A stretch of DNA of 64,000 nt from Pseudomonas shahriarae (lineage in GTDB: Bacteria; Pseudomonadota; Gammaproteobacteria; Pseudomonadales; Pseudomonadaceae), in assembly GCF_014268455.2 (NCBI RefSeq), contig NZ_CP077085.1:2955001-3019000 (forward strand). The letters run 5' to 3'. The notes beneath the pieces are model-generated. The model was not told where the DNA came from and made no database searches. It saw only the letters and a list, made by a program, of their open reading frames with translations. Below, piece after piece: positions 1-8,568 of the stretch; position 1 is the first letter of the stretch; every line of letters starts with the position of its first letter. The position numbers and the translations under genes are program-made.

Positions 1-438
1 TATTTGGGCCGGGACCCATTCGGAGCCCGGGCCAACGGGCATGCGTCAACAGCGACATCAAGGCGTGAAGCCCAGTCGCCGAGCAGAAAATATGGGGTGT
101 ATGTTGGAATTTGGCGCGCATTGTCGCATATGTGCGGCGTGAGTTATATGACAGGCAGGCGTGTCGGGCCGCTGGAAGTGCCTGGTTTGTCTTTTTTTTG
201 CGGAAATCCTTACAAAAAGCATCGAGTTGTATCGAAACTGTATCGGCCGTCCGATCTGTGTTTGTTAACAGTTGAACATGCAATGACCGTGGATTAAGTT
301 TCCAGCGTTCGCCCTGCAGTGATGGCTCTTTACCGGTTCAAGGATGGCGAGGCTGTCGGTGCGGGGCGGACTCCCTTCTGTTTTCTTGACGACGCTCATC
401 GCCATCGTGTTGCGCACGTTCAATGGTTTGGAGACGCA
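1..438. other. Left-edge region without a supported gene
   Basis: This stretch precedes the methyltransferase. An open frame spans bases 4-297, but its translation has no recognisable domain, no ribosome binding site and starts at TTG, so I do not call it. Two direct copies of TGTATCG lie at 228-234 and 239-245, eleven bases (about one helical turn) apart, in an AT-richer stretch. This could be a regulator site or promoter for a gene outside the window or for the methyltransferase. Confidence 0.4.
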
Positions 439-1251
439 ATGGACACGCTGTCTGCTCAACAGGCAATCGCCAGCAACAAGGCCGCCTGGAACGAATCCGC
501 CGAACACCACAAAGCTACCGAGCACTGGCAAAGCCTGCTCGCGGATGTCGGCGCGCCTGATTTCTCCTGCCTGGATCCCACCCTGACCACCCTGTTAATG
601 CAGGTGGGCGTCAAGGGGCGGGACGCCGTGCAACTGGGTTGCAATAACGGCCGTGAAAGCCTGTCGCTGTATGGGCTGGGCGCCAGCAGTGTGGTGGGGG
701 TCGACCAGTCCGATGCATTTCTGGCACAGGCGGCGGAGCTGGCCAGTCGCTCACCCCATGCGCCCGAGTTTATCGAAGCCGATATTCATCATTTGCCCGA
801 GCGGTTGCAGGGGCGTTTTGATATCGCCCTGATCACCATCGGGGTGTTGGGTTGGATGCCGGATATCGGGCTATTCATGGGGCATGTCGCCAGCACCCTC
901 AAAGACGGCGGGACGCTGGTGATCTACGAGACTCATCCGATCCTGGAAGTGTTCGACCCCGCAGCGCCGAACCCGATGCTGCCGGTCACCTCATATTTTC
1001 GCCGCGAGCCTTTTGTGCAGCACGAGGCGATTGTCTATGAGGGGCCGAGTAACAGCGCAGTCGCGGCGTCTTACTGGTTCGTGCACACCTTAGGCGAGGT
1101 TGTCAGCGCGGCCATCGCGGCAGGCTTGCAGATCAGCCACCTGCAGGAGTACCCGCACTCCAATCGCGAAGAGCTCTACGACCAGTACGAGAACCAGGCG
1201 GCGCAACTGCCGATGTGCTACACCCTGACCGCCGTCAAGCGCCCGGCCTGA
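439..1251 (+). CDS. Class I SAM-dependent methyltransferase
   Basis: This 270-residue protein is a predicted soluble class I methyltransferase that would use S-adenosylmethionine; the acceptor is unknown. The SAM-binding loop is the stretch around QLGCNNGRES, followed by an acidic strand end (VVGVDQSD) typical of motif II, and a post-I strand FDIALITIGVLGW. The reading frame is open further upstream to 319, but ATG 439 has a GGAG ribosome site seven bases before it and yields the usual family N-terminus, so I chose it. It stands alone and is convergent with the small minus-strand gene downstream. The family is clear; the substrate cannot be read from the sequence. Confidence 0.85.
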   Translation: MDTLSAQQAIASNKAAWNESAEHHKATEHWQSLLADVGAPDFSCLDPTLTTLLMQVGVKGRDAVQLGCNNGRESLSLYGLGASSVVGVDQSDAFLAQAAELASRSPHAPEFIEADIHHLPERLQGRFDIALITIGVLGWMPDIGLFMGHVASTLKDGGTLVIYETHPILEVFDPAAPNPMLPVTSYFRREPFVQHEAIVYEGPSNSAVAASYWFVHTLGEVVSAAIAAGLQISHLQEYPHSNREELYDQYENQAAQLPMCYTLTAVKRPA

Positions 1252-1255
1252 AGGC

Positions 1256-1284
1256 AAAAAAAAGGCCCGCTGGGGCGGCGGGCC
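1256..1284 (-). terminator. Rho-independent terminator
   Basis: A perfect 7-bp stem (GGCCCGC at 1264-1270 with GCGGGCC at 1278-1284) and a 7-base loop is flanked on its left by eight A residues (1256-1263). Read on the minus strand this is a hairpin followed by a U-tract, so it terminates the small minus-strand gene ending at 1379. It may also slow plus-strand transcription from the methyltransferase. Confidence 0.8.
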
Positions 1285-1378
1285 AAGGGATTCATCTGAG
1301 GAGTTGGGTCTAACCTAGCGCGCCAAACGTGAATACTTCGTGAAAATCCTGTCGCAAAAACGAATGCCCCTCATCCGT

Positions 1379-1789
1379 TCATGACCGGCGTACGAAAGTG
1401 CGCATTGTCTGCCCTGGCGTCGTACTGAAACGCGTCGGCCGGGGCATGCCTTCATCCGCCGCGATAAACACGAAGCGCTCATCATCCAGGGTGTAGCTGG
1501 CGGGCAGGTGCTTTCCGGCGTCGGCACCGATGGCGTCGATCCAGGTGATGCTCTTGGGCGTGGTGCTGGCGTCCAGGGTAAAACTGCCCTGCAGTAATAC
1601 CTCGCCATCTTGGGTCATGACCCGAAACTGATCCCCCTCGATTGTGGTCAGCGCACCGGGCGCACTGTGTTCATCCGGTGGGTTGGCGATGCCGCTGTCT
1701 TCCAGGGCGATTTGTTCCCAGGTGCCTTGCAGGGCTTGTTTGTCCTGTTCGGTCGGGCACGGCGTGGTGCGGGGAGGGGACGTGGGCAT
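1379..1789 (-). CDS. TIGR03067-like small protein
   Basis: A 136-residue soluble protein of unknown role. After a proline- and threonine-rich start, residues about 15-130 fit the TIGR03067 pattern: a LQGTWEQIALE opening, an interior GDQFRVMTQDGEVLLQGSF beta-hairpin, and a late SYTLDDERFVFI strand. This resembles a lipocalin-like beta-barrel. No convincing signal peptide is visible. The gene is single, convergent with the methyltransferase and divergent from wzz across a 402-base gap. I recognise the family by its sequence pattern only; no function is assigned. Confidence 0.65.
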   Translation of the reverse strand: MPTSPPRTTPCPTEQDKQALQGTWEQIALEDSGIANPPDEHSAPGALTTIEGDQFRVMTQDGEVLLQGSFTLDASTTPKSITWIDAIGADAGKHLPASYTLDDERFVFIAADEGMPRPTRFSTTPGQTMRTFVRRS

Positions 1790-2191
1790 ATAAAAATTCC
1801 TTTTTTAATGAGGCATAAATGGCGGGACCGCCCACAGCAGCAATGCGCCCTGGCAAATTCCGTTCAAAGGTATGGCAGAAAACTTCCTCAAGGTCTGTCC
1901 CGGTCGGTTTTTCCTTTGCCAGCAGCTATTTAAAGCGGTTCTGACATGTCGTTATCCCGATGTTTTCCGATATGTCGTCTACGCTGATCAATGCCTTATA
2001 CGACATTATTTTTTCTGAAGGAAAACAATCTGAATGGGGTAGGGATTTTTTCAGTGACGCAATGGTCGGATGACCGTTGCCTCGTGTCGTACTGGCCATA
2101 TCCAGGGCGTTGTCCCTGTATTTTCAGTTGGTTATTCAGATCTATTGTGTAGTGGGCAGCCAGCGTCCACTTCTAAAAGGGTGTCCCCATT
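1790..2191. other. Divergent intergenic region before wzz
   Basis: This 402-base gap separates the TIGR03067-like gene and wzz and must hold both promoters. It is AT-richer than its neighbours. Related segments GACATGTCG (about 1944) and CGATATGTCG (about 1968) form an imperfect repeat. A weak hairpin, CAGGG/CCCTG, precedes TATTTT near 2104-2124. I see no open frame with support and no certain promoter elements. Confidence 0.4.
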
Positions 2192-3535
2192 TTGAACAGA
2201 ACTCCCCAGGTGCAAGCTCCCGTGGTGTCCGATGAAATTGATTTATTTGATCTGTTCCACTCGATCTGGCGACAAAAGAAACTGGTTATCGGCTGTACCC
2301 TGTTTGCCGGCCTGATTGGCGTTGGCTACGCGTTGCTGGCACCCCGTGAGTACCAGGTCAGCAGCGTGCTGCGCCCGGCGGCTATCAATGAGCTGGATGC
2401 CCTCAATCGCTCCGAAGTCTATAAGTTGCCGCCGGCGGACGCACTGGCCAAAGTCGGCGCGCAACTGGACTCGTATGACGCGCGACTGGGGTTCTTCAAG
2501 GCCAACCCGGCGTTGTTCCAGGCGTTTCAGGAGCCAGGGCGCAGCCTTGAACAGAGTTTTGAAGCGTTCAACCGTAACTCGATCAAGCTGATCCTGCCCG
2601 ACCCGAAAAAATCCGACTCCCTGAGCAGCTATATTCGTCTTGAGCTGCAATACCCCACGGACGTTGACGGGGTGGCGATTCTCAACGGTTTTGTCGACTA
2701 CGCCATTGCGCAAGAGCGTGAGCAGGTGGGCGCCGACCTCAAGGTGATCGTCAACAACCGCCTCACCGAGCTCAAGGGCAAGATTGATGCAGCGCGCTCC
2801 AATTATGAAACCGACAAGGAATCGAAGATCGCCAAGCTGCTGGAGGGCGACAAGCTCAAACGCGCACAGCTGGAAGATGAACTCAGTGCCCTGCGCCTAC
2901 AGATGAAAATGCAGCGTTCCAACCGCCTGGCAGAGTTGAACGAAGCGATCTCGATTGCCAAGTCCATGGGTATCAAGAGCCCGACCACACCCTCGTCTAT
3001 GGCCGATGCCGGGCGTAGTGGCTCCAGTCAGGTGATGCGTACCGAGGTCAATAATCAGCAGATTCCCCTGTACTTCCTCGGCACCGACGCCCTCGAAGCC
3101 GAGCGCAGGGCTTTGCAGCAGCGGACCAGCGATGACTTCACCAGTAGCCGTGTTGCGGAAATCGGCAAGGAGCTGCAACTGCTGGAGGTCAATCGCCAAG
3201 TCGAAGTCCTGAAGCGGCGGGGCAATGAAGATATTTTCCTGCAGGACGTCGAGCCCTTGCGTGCTGAAGTGGCACGCCTGCGTGGCCTGAATATTGATAT
3301 GAGTGCGTTGAAACTGGTGACGATTGACCGGCGCGCGCAAGAGCCGCTGAGCCCGATCAAACCGAAAAAAGTCCTGGTGGTTGCATTGAGCCTGGCAGTC
3401 GGCTTGCTGCTGGGGATGTTCGTTGCGCTGGTTCGCCATCTGGTCTTGACGCGGCGCCAGACTGTGGCCTATTCAGGCCTGGACGATGACCGTTTTACCC
3501 GGCGTGAACGCAAGGATGAGCCGCCATTGGGCTGA
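2192..3535 (+). CDS. wzz: Wzz-type O-antigen chain length determinant
   Basis: A 447-residue inner-membrane polysaccharide co-polymerase that sets the modal length of O-antigen made by Wzy. The architecture is standard: an N-terminal cytoplasmic tail with DEIDLFDLFHSIWRQKK, transmembrane helix 1 at about 31-50, a long periplasmic part with coiled-coil character (residues about 180-270), and transmembrane helix 2 at about 393-415, preceded by the proline-rich EPLSPIKPKK. The length is closer to P. aeruginosa Wzz2 (about 440 residues, from memory) than to Wzz1. The start is TTG 2192 with AAAAGGG about ten bases upstream; the next internal ATG would remove TM1. The next gene is lpxO, also in LPS modification. 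Confidence 0.9.
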   Translation: MNRTPQVQAPVVSDEIDLFDLFHSIWRQKKLVIGCTLFAGLIGVGYALLAPREYQVSSVLRPAAINELDALNRSEVYKLPPADALAKVGAQLDSYDARLGFFKANPALFQAFQEPGRSLEQSFEAFNRNSIKLILPDPKKSDSLSSYIRLELQYPTDVDGVAILNGFVDYAIAQEREQVGADLKVIVNNRLTELKGKIDAARSNYETDKESKIAKLLEGDKLKRAQLEDELSALRLQMKMQRSNRLAELNEAISIAKSMGIKSPTTPSSMADAGRSGSSQVMRTEVNNQQIPLYFLGTDALEAERRALQQRTSDDFTSSRVAEIGKELQLLEVNRQVEVLKRRGNEDIFLQDVEPLRAEVARLRGLNIDMSALKLVTIDRRAQEPLSPIKPKKVLVVALSLAVGLLLGMFVALVRHLVLTRRQTVAYSGLDDDRFTRRERKDEPPLG

Positions 3536-3553
3536 GTCACACCGGACCTTTCC

Positions 3554-3572
3554 CGGGCTGCGTCGCAGCCCG
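3554..3572. terminator. Hairpin after wzz, possible terminator
   Basis: A GC-rich 8-bp stem (CGGGCTGC at 3554-3561 with GCAGCCCG at 3565-3572) has a 3-base loop, 19 bases after the wzz stop. There is no T-run after it, so it may be a weak terminator or an mRNA 3'-end stabiliser between wzz and lpxO. Confidence 0.4.
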
Positions 3573-3819
3573 GCACTCCCGCCACCGCCCGTTCGAGGTG
3601 GCGCGGCTATACAGTCGGAAGACACCTTTTCACAATTCTTAGTTAACCTTTGGTTACAAACTATGGCTAAAATAACTGCCATTGGCCACTATCCGAATTG
3701 TCTCCAAGACGGTCGTGGGTCTGTTAATGAATTGTGATTTCAGGTGCTGCATTTTCCATCCCCAGCCCGGTAGGGCCTGGCGGAGCAGCCTGTACTCTTC
3801 TGATATGTGACGAATTCTC

Positions 3820-4719
3820 GTGAAACTCATTATTGTTGCTCTGTACGTTGCGTCCATTGCGTATGTCCATCTGCGTGGCCGGGTGCGACATAAGCTGGGC
3901 CGTCAATTAAGCGACCACTCCACCTTCCTCGCCCCGGTCAATTGCTTCCTTTACCTGTTCTCCAAGCTGCCCGGCCGGCCGTACCTTGCCCCCAGTGACT
4001 TCCCCGACCTGAGCCCGCTCCAGGAGCATTGGCAGGAGATCCGCGAGGAAGGCCAGAACCTGATGCGCGCCGGCGAGATCAAGCGCTCCGACCAATACAA
4101 CGACGTTGGCTTCAACTCGTTTTTCAAATCGGGCTGGAAGCGTTTCTACCTCAAGTGGTACGGCGACAGTCACCCCTCGGCCATGAAGCTGTGCCCGCGC
4201 ACTACCGAGCTGGTGCAAAGTATCGGCTCGATCAAGGCGGCGATGTTTGCCGAACTGCCGCCAGGTTCCAGGCTGGTCCGCCATCGCGATCCTTATGCTG
4301 GCTCCTATCGCTACCACCTGGGGCTGGATACGCCCAACGATCCAGGCTGCTACATCAACGTGGACGGTGAGAATTATTACTGGCGTGACGGCGAAGCGGT
4401 GATGTTCGATGAGACCTACATCCACTACGCCGAAAACACCACGGCGCAAAACCGTATCATTCTGTTCTGCGATATCGAGCGACCGATGAAATATCGTTGG
4501 GCGGCAGCGTTCAATCGCTGGTTCAGCCGCAACGTCATGGCGGCCGCCGGCTCACCCAATGATGCCGGGGACAAGACCGGTGGCTTGAACCGCGCTTTCA
4601 CCCGCCTGTACAAGATCCGCTTGCGGGGCAAGGAGCTGAAAAAGCGTAACCGCACCCGCTATTACCTGGAAAAGTGGGCGATCTTTGCCGGTTTGGCAGT
4701 GATTTTTATCCTGATCTGA
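3820..4719 (+). CDS. lpxO: Lipid A hydroxylase LpxO
   Basis: A 299-residue Fe(II)/2-oxoglutarate dioxygenase of the aspartyl/asparaginyl beta-hydroxylase fold. It adds a 2-hydroxyl to a secondary acyl chain of lipid A at the inner membrane. The iron triad is H155 and D157 in the RHRDPY motif and H202 in YIHYAEN; R212 ten residues later would hold 2-oxoglutarate. Residues 1-18 form an N-terminal membrane segment and about 285-299 a C-terminal one. It starts at GTG 3820; the first residues MKLIIVALYV match my memory of P. aeruginosa LpxO. Its Shine-Dalgarno is poor. It follows wzz by 284 bases, so co-transcription is uncertain. Confidence 0.92.
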   Translation: MKLIIVALYVASIAYVHLRGRVRHKLGRQLSDHSTFLAPVNCFLYLFSKLPGRPYLAPSDFPDLSPLQEHWQEIREEGQNLMRAGEIKRSDQYNDVGFNSFFKSGWKRFYLKWYGDSHPSAMKLCPRTTELVQSIGSIKAAMFAELPPGSRLVRHRDPYAGSYRYHLGLDTPNDPGCYINVDGENYYWRDGEAVMFDETYIHYAENTTAQNRIILFCDIERPMKYRWAAAFNRWFSRNVMAAAGSPNDAGDKTGGLNRAFTRLYKIRLRGKELKKRNRTRYYLEKWAIFAGLAVIFILI

Positions 4720-4724
4720 GCATC

Positions 4725-4755
4725 AGCCCCCTTGCCATCGGCGGGGGGCTTTATT
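4725..4755 (+). terminator. Rho-independent terminator of lpxO
   Basis: AGCCCCC (4725-4731) pairs with GGGGGCT (4744-4750) around a 12-base loop and is followed by TTATT. It lies just after the lpxO stop. Its T-tract overlaps the stop codon of the convergent ligD (4751-4753), so the two genes end almost on top of each other. Confidence 0.85.
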
Positions 4756-7174
4756 CTGGCGGCTGGGCCCCCAGTTTCTGCCACATCTTCTTGCTGAGCC
4801 GTTGGCGGTTGGCATAACCCGCCCAGGGATCAGCTTTCAGGCTGTTTAAGCGCGCCTGCAAATTCGTCACATTCCATTGCTGGGCGCTGCGCAGGCTGTC
4901 GAGTTCATCTCGGCTGATGGGCACGGAAACCGGCAGCCCCGGGCGGGCGCGTACCGAATAGGCGGCGACGGTGCTGGCACCGCGGCCATTGCGCAGGTAG
5001 TCGATAAAGATCTTGCCGATGCGGTTTTTGGGGCCGCTGGTGGCGGTAAAACGCTCCGGCAGTTGCTGTGTCATGAACAGCGCAATGGCCTTGGCGAAGG
5101 CTTTCACCGTGTCCCAGCCATCCCGGCGCGCCAACGGCACAATCAGGTGCAAGCCCTTGCCGCCACTGGTCTTGATATAGGCAGTCAGGCCCAGTTCATC
5201 CAGCACCGACAACACCAGTTGCGCTGCCTCCAACATGCTCTTCCAGGGCAGCGCCGGGTCCGGGTCCAGATCGAGTACAAACAGGTCCGGGGTGTCGATT
5301 TTGTCGACCGTGGCCCCCCAGGTGTGCAGCTCAATCGCGCCCATTTGTACGGCGCCGATCAATGCCGCGAGGTTATGAATTTCCATCAGGCGCGCATGGC
5401 CGGGGTCGAGGGCCTGATCCAATTGAGTGATAAGGGGAATGGCCAGGCGCTCGCTGTGTTTCTGGAAAAACTGCTCGCCGTCGACCCCTTCGGGTGCCCG
5501 CAGGAGTGCGACCGGGCGATGGCGCAAGTGGGGCAGGAGCCACTCGCTGATATCTTCGTAGAATCGGGCCAGTTGCGCCTTTTGTGTGCCACTGGTGGGA
5601 TCAATGATTCTCTCGGGGTGGGTAATGCGGATCTGTGAAACACGGCTTTGCGCCAGTGGTGGCTCGTGCACAATCTGCTCCTGTGGTTTATCGCTGCGCA
5701 GGCCAACAAAGGCAGCCTGGCGCACCAGGCCTTCGCGGGTCCATTCGGCAAATTGCACTTCGGCCACCAACTGCGGCCTTATCCAGTGCACGCCACGGGC
5801 CTGGGCGGCGGTCACGGGGTTGGCCAAGGGCGAGGATTGCCGGGCCAGGGGCTGCATTTTTTTATACAGCGTTTGCAGGGTTGCCTGATCGAAGCCGGTC
5901 CCCACGCGCCCGGCATACACCAGGGCACGGTCCGCGTGGACTGCCAGCAGCAGCGCGCCAAACCCGCTGCGTGAACCCTGGGGGCGGGTGTAGCCGACGA
6001 TTACGAACTCCTGGCGCCGGCGGCATTTGAGCTTGATCCAATCGGCGCTGCGCGTGGAACTGTAGGGGCTGCCGGCGCGCTTGCCGATCACACCTTCCAG
6101 GCCCAGGCTGCAGGCGCTGTGCAAGATATCGTGATGATCAGCCGCGAAGGCTTCGGAAAAGCGCAGCAATGGGCTCTGGTTCCCCGCCAATGCCGCCTTG
6201 AGGGCTGCCCGGCGCTCTTGCAGGGCAACACTGCGCTGATCCTGGCCGTGCAAGAACGGCGCGTCGAACAGGTAATACACCAGGTCCTGGCTGCGACCGC
6301 TATCGAACGCCTGCTGCAATCCCTGGAAGTCCGGCAGCCCGTCGCGATTGAGGCTGACCACCTCGCCATCGAGCCAGCAGTCCTTGAGTTTCAGCGCCGC
6401 GAGGGCTTTGACCTGGCGGGGCAGGCGATCGCTCCAGTCATGGCCGTTGCGGGTAAACAGGTGCACATGGCCATCGCGTACCCGCGCCAGGATCCGGTAG
6501 CCGTCGAATTTGATTTCGTAATGCCAGTCGCCAGCCGGGGCGCGGTCTACCAGGGTCGCCAGTTGCGGCGCCATTTGGTCGGGCAGGGTGGGCTGGCGGG
6601 TCTTAGGCTGGCCTACCCGCGCATTGCTCAAGACACTCGTGGGCTGGGCCTGGACGATGTCGTAATCGCTGATGGGGCGCGCCTGTTGATCATTCTCCTT
6701 GATCAACAGCCATTGCTCCTTGTCGCCACTGCCTTTGAGCCGAGTGCGCACCAAGGCCCAATCGCCCGCAAGCTTTTCGCCGACCAGGGTGAACTTCAGT
6801 TTGCCGGCGGCGTAGGCCTTGTGCGGGTCGTCGTGGGGTTGCCAGATGCCACGGTCCCAGACAATCACGTCACCCGCCCCATACTGGCCGGCGGGGATGC
6901 TGCCTTCAAAGGCGCCATAGCTCAACGGATGATCTTCGACATGCACCGCCAGGCGTTTGTGGCTCGGGTCCAGGCTGGGTCCCTTGGGCACTGCCCAGCT
7001 TTTTAGCACCCCGTCGAGTTCGAGGCGAAAGTCGTAGTGCAGGTTGCGTGCCGCGTGTTTCTGCACCACAAACGTCAAAGCTAACGCTGGGCGCCGTGCG
7101 GGGCTTGACGGCGACGGTTCTGAAGTGACCTTGAAGTTGCGCTTGCGCTGATACTCACTCAGGGGTTTGGGCAT
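4751..7174 (-). CDS. ligD: Multifunctional DNA ligase D (NHEJ)
   Basis: An 807-residue three-domain repair enzyme that processes and seals double-strand breaks with Ku. Domain order is phosphoesterase, ligase, polymerase, as in P. aeruginosa LigD. In the phosphoesterase (about 30-170) the metal residues H40, H46 and D48 and the EDHPLSYG motif are present. The ligase domain (about 200-510) carries the nucleotidyl lysine K222 in YEIKFDGYRI and the DCWLDGEVV motif. The primase-like polymerase (about 540-807) shows VLDLDPDP, the metal-binding motif, and TSGGKGLHL. ATG 7174 lies 24 bases after the ku stop, so ku-ligD is an operon. All key motifs are intact. Confidence 0.95.
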   Translation of the reverse strand: MPKPLSEYQRKRNFKVTSEPSPSSPARRPALALTFVVQKHAARNLHYDFRLELDGVLKSWAVPKGPSLDPSHKRLAVHVEDHPLSYGAFEGSIPAGQYGAGDVIVWDRGIWQPHDDPHKAYAAGKLKFTLVGEKLAGDWALVRTRLKGSGDKEQWLLIKENDQQARPISDYDIVQAQPTSVLSNARVGQPKTRQPTLPDQMAPQLATLVDRAPAGDWHYEIKFDGYRILARVRDGHVHLFTRNGHDWSDRLPRQVKALAALKLKDCWLDGEVVSLNRDGLPDFQGLQQAFDSGRSQDLVYYLFDAPFLHGQDQRSVALQERRAALKAALAGNQSPLLRFSEAFAADHHDILHSACSLGLEGVIGKRAGSPYSSTRSADWIKLKCRRRQEFVIVGYTRPQGSRSGFGALLLAVHADRALVYAGRVGTGFDQATLQTLYKKMQPLARQSSPLANPVTAAQARGVHWIRPQLVAEVQFAEWTREGLVRQAAFVGLRSDKPQEQIVHEPPLAQSRVSQIRITHPERIIDPTSGTQKAQLARFYEDISEWLLPHLRHRPVALLRAPEGVDGEQFFQKHSERLAIPLITQLDQALDPGHARLMEIHNLAALIGAVQMGAIELHTWGATVDKIDTPDLFVLDLDPDPALPWKSMLEAAQLVLSVLDELGLTAYIKTSGGKGLHLIVPLARRDGWDTVKAFAKAIALFMTQQLPERFTATSGPKNRIGKIFIDYLRNGRGASTVAAYSVRARPGLPVSVPISRDELDSLRSAQQWNVTNLQARLNSLKADPWAGYANRQRLSKKMWQKLGAQPPE

Positions 7175-7198
7175 GGGGGCGTCCTTTGGGCAAACGGC

Positions 7199-8035
7199 TC
7201 AGGAGGCCTTGGTGGTTTTTTTACGCGCAGCGGGCTTGGCCGTCGATTTGCCGGCCAGGCTGCGCTTGAGCAGCTCCGTGAGGTCGAGTACGTCAGCCGA
7301 CTTGCGCTCTTGCGCACCGTCCTGGGCCTCGACGTTTTCAATCTTGCCGGCCTTGGCCTTCTTCTTGACCAGGGCCATGATCTTGTCCTGGAAACTGTCG
7401 CGGTAGTCGTCCGGTTGCCAGTCGGCACTCATGCCTTCCACCAGGCGCCTGGCCATGTCCCGTTCGCCTTTGGCCAGGCTCGGCTTGATCACGTCCTCGC
7501 CCAACTCCAGTTCGTCGAGGCCGCGAACTTCAGCGGGCCAGCGCAACATCACCAGCACCAGCGCTGAATCCAGGGGCATCAGTGCGGCGAGGTGTTGCTT
7601 GGTATGCAGTATCACGTTGGCCAGGGCGACCTTGGCGGTCGTGTCCAGGGTTTCACGCAAGAGCGCATAGACCTTGCCGCCGCGTTTGTCCGGGGCCAGG
7701 TAGTAGGGGGTGTCGATGTTCTGCAAAGGGATCTGGTCGCGGTCAATAAACGCGATGATCTCTATGGTTTGCGTGGACTTGGGATGGGCAGCGCGAATCT
7801 CTTCTTCGCTGAGCACCACGTAGCGGCCTTTCTCATAGGCCACGCCCTTGACGATGTTGTCCTTGGTGACTTCCTTGCCGGTGGTCTTGTTGATGCGCTT
7901 ATAGCCCACGGGGTCCATGCTGCGTTTGTCCAGCCAGTCGAAATCCACGCCCTGGGCCGAGGTGGCCGAGACCAGCGACACGGGGATGTGTACCAAGCCG
8001 AAGCTGATTGCGCCTTTCCATATTGCCCGTGGCAT
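7199..8035 (-). CDS. ku: Ku double-strand-break-end binding protein
   Basis: A 278-residue prokaryotic Ku homodimer subunit that encircles DNA ends and recruits LigD. The N-terminus ARAIWKG-like (RAIWKGAISFGLVHIPV) is the hallmark of the family; the core beta-barrel runs to about residue 240, and the tail is rich in lysine and alanine (AKPAARKKTTKAS), which in other bacterial Ku proteins promotes DNA threading. The start ATG 8035 is unambiguous. It is the first gene of the ku-ligD operon and is divergent from a small exported protein gene across about 200 bases. Confidence 0.95.
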   Translation of the reverse strand: MPRAIWKGAISFGLVHIPVSLVSATSAQGVDFDWLDKRSMDPVGYKRINKTTGKEVTKDNIVKGVAYEKGRYVVLSEEEIRAAHPKSTQTIEIIAFIDRDQIPLQNIDTPYYLAPDKRGGKVYALLRETLDTTAKVALANVILHTKQHLAALMPLDSALVLVMLRWPAEVRGLDELELGEDVIKPSLAKGERDMARRLVEGMSADWQPDDYRDSFQDKIMALVKKKAKAGKIENVEAQDGAQERKSADVLDLTELLKRSLAGKSTAKPAARKKTTKAS

Positions 8036-8232
8036 GGCCGTGCTTCCTGATGGGGAATGGTCTTCAGGTGACCTGTAGCCGCTGGCAAAAGTTTCGGCTG
8101 TCGGCCGGTTGGCACAGGGGCATTCGAAAAGCCGTGTTACACCTGCCTGGAAAGTATTTAGTTACCAAATCCGAACCCAGGGCGTAGCGTGTTATCGAAT
8201 GCAGGTATTCCTCGCCCTATAGAGGTTTTGTC

Positions 8233-8550
8233 ATGAACAGCCGTACACGCAGCCTTGCAGTACTGGCCCTGGGCCTTGCCTTGAGTGGCGGGTTGCAGGC
8301 GCAAAACCTGCCCGGCAACAACAACCCGTATAACAGCCCGATCAAGCGGGCCAATCCCAATAGCATGCAGGGCACCCAGCCCAATACGCCCGCCGCCCGC
8401 GGTACCTACACCGCGCCGGTACCGCGGCCGCCGACCCTGGAAAACGGCGGTATCGGCAATCGCTATCCGCAACGTGATGCAGTGCCCACACGCCCTGCCA
8501 CCCAACCTTCAGCCCCGACACAAGATGCCAATGGCAATCGCCGGCCCTGA
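8233..8550 (+). CDS. Small exported Pro/Asn-rich protein
   Basis: A 105-residue hypothetical protein. Residues 1-23 form a clear signal peptide (charged NSRTR, hydrophobic LAVLALGLALSGG, AQA cleavage site). The mature part is low in complexity, rich in proline, asparagine, arginine and threonine, with no cysteine and little predicted order. ATG 8233 is preceded by AGAGG. It lies 18 bases before the sugar dehydrogenase gene and is probably co-transcribed with it. I do not recognise a family; it is likely a periplasmic accessory or envelope-binding protein, but this is inference. Confidence 0.75.
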   Translation: MNSRTRSLAVLALGLALSGGLQAQNLPGNNNPYNSPIKRANPNSMQGTQPNTPAARGTYTAPVPRPPTLENGGIGNRYPQRDAVPTRPATQPSAPTQDANGNRRP

Positions 8551-8568
8551 ACGCAAGGAACCCCACGT

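Noticed and set aside
4..297. 97-codon frame at the left edge
   Set aside because: TTG start without ribosome site, no recognisable protein features.
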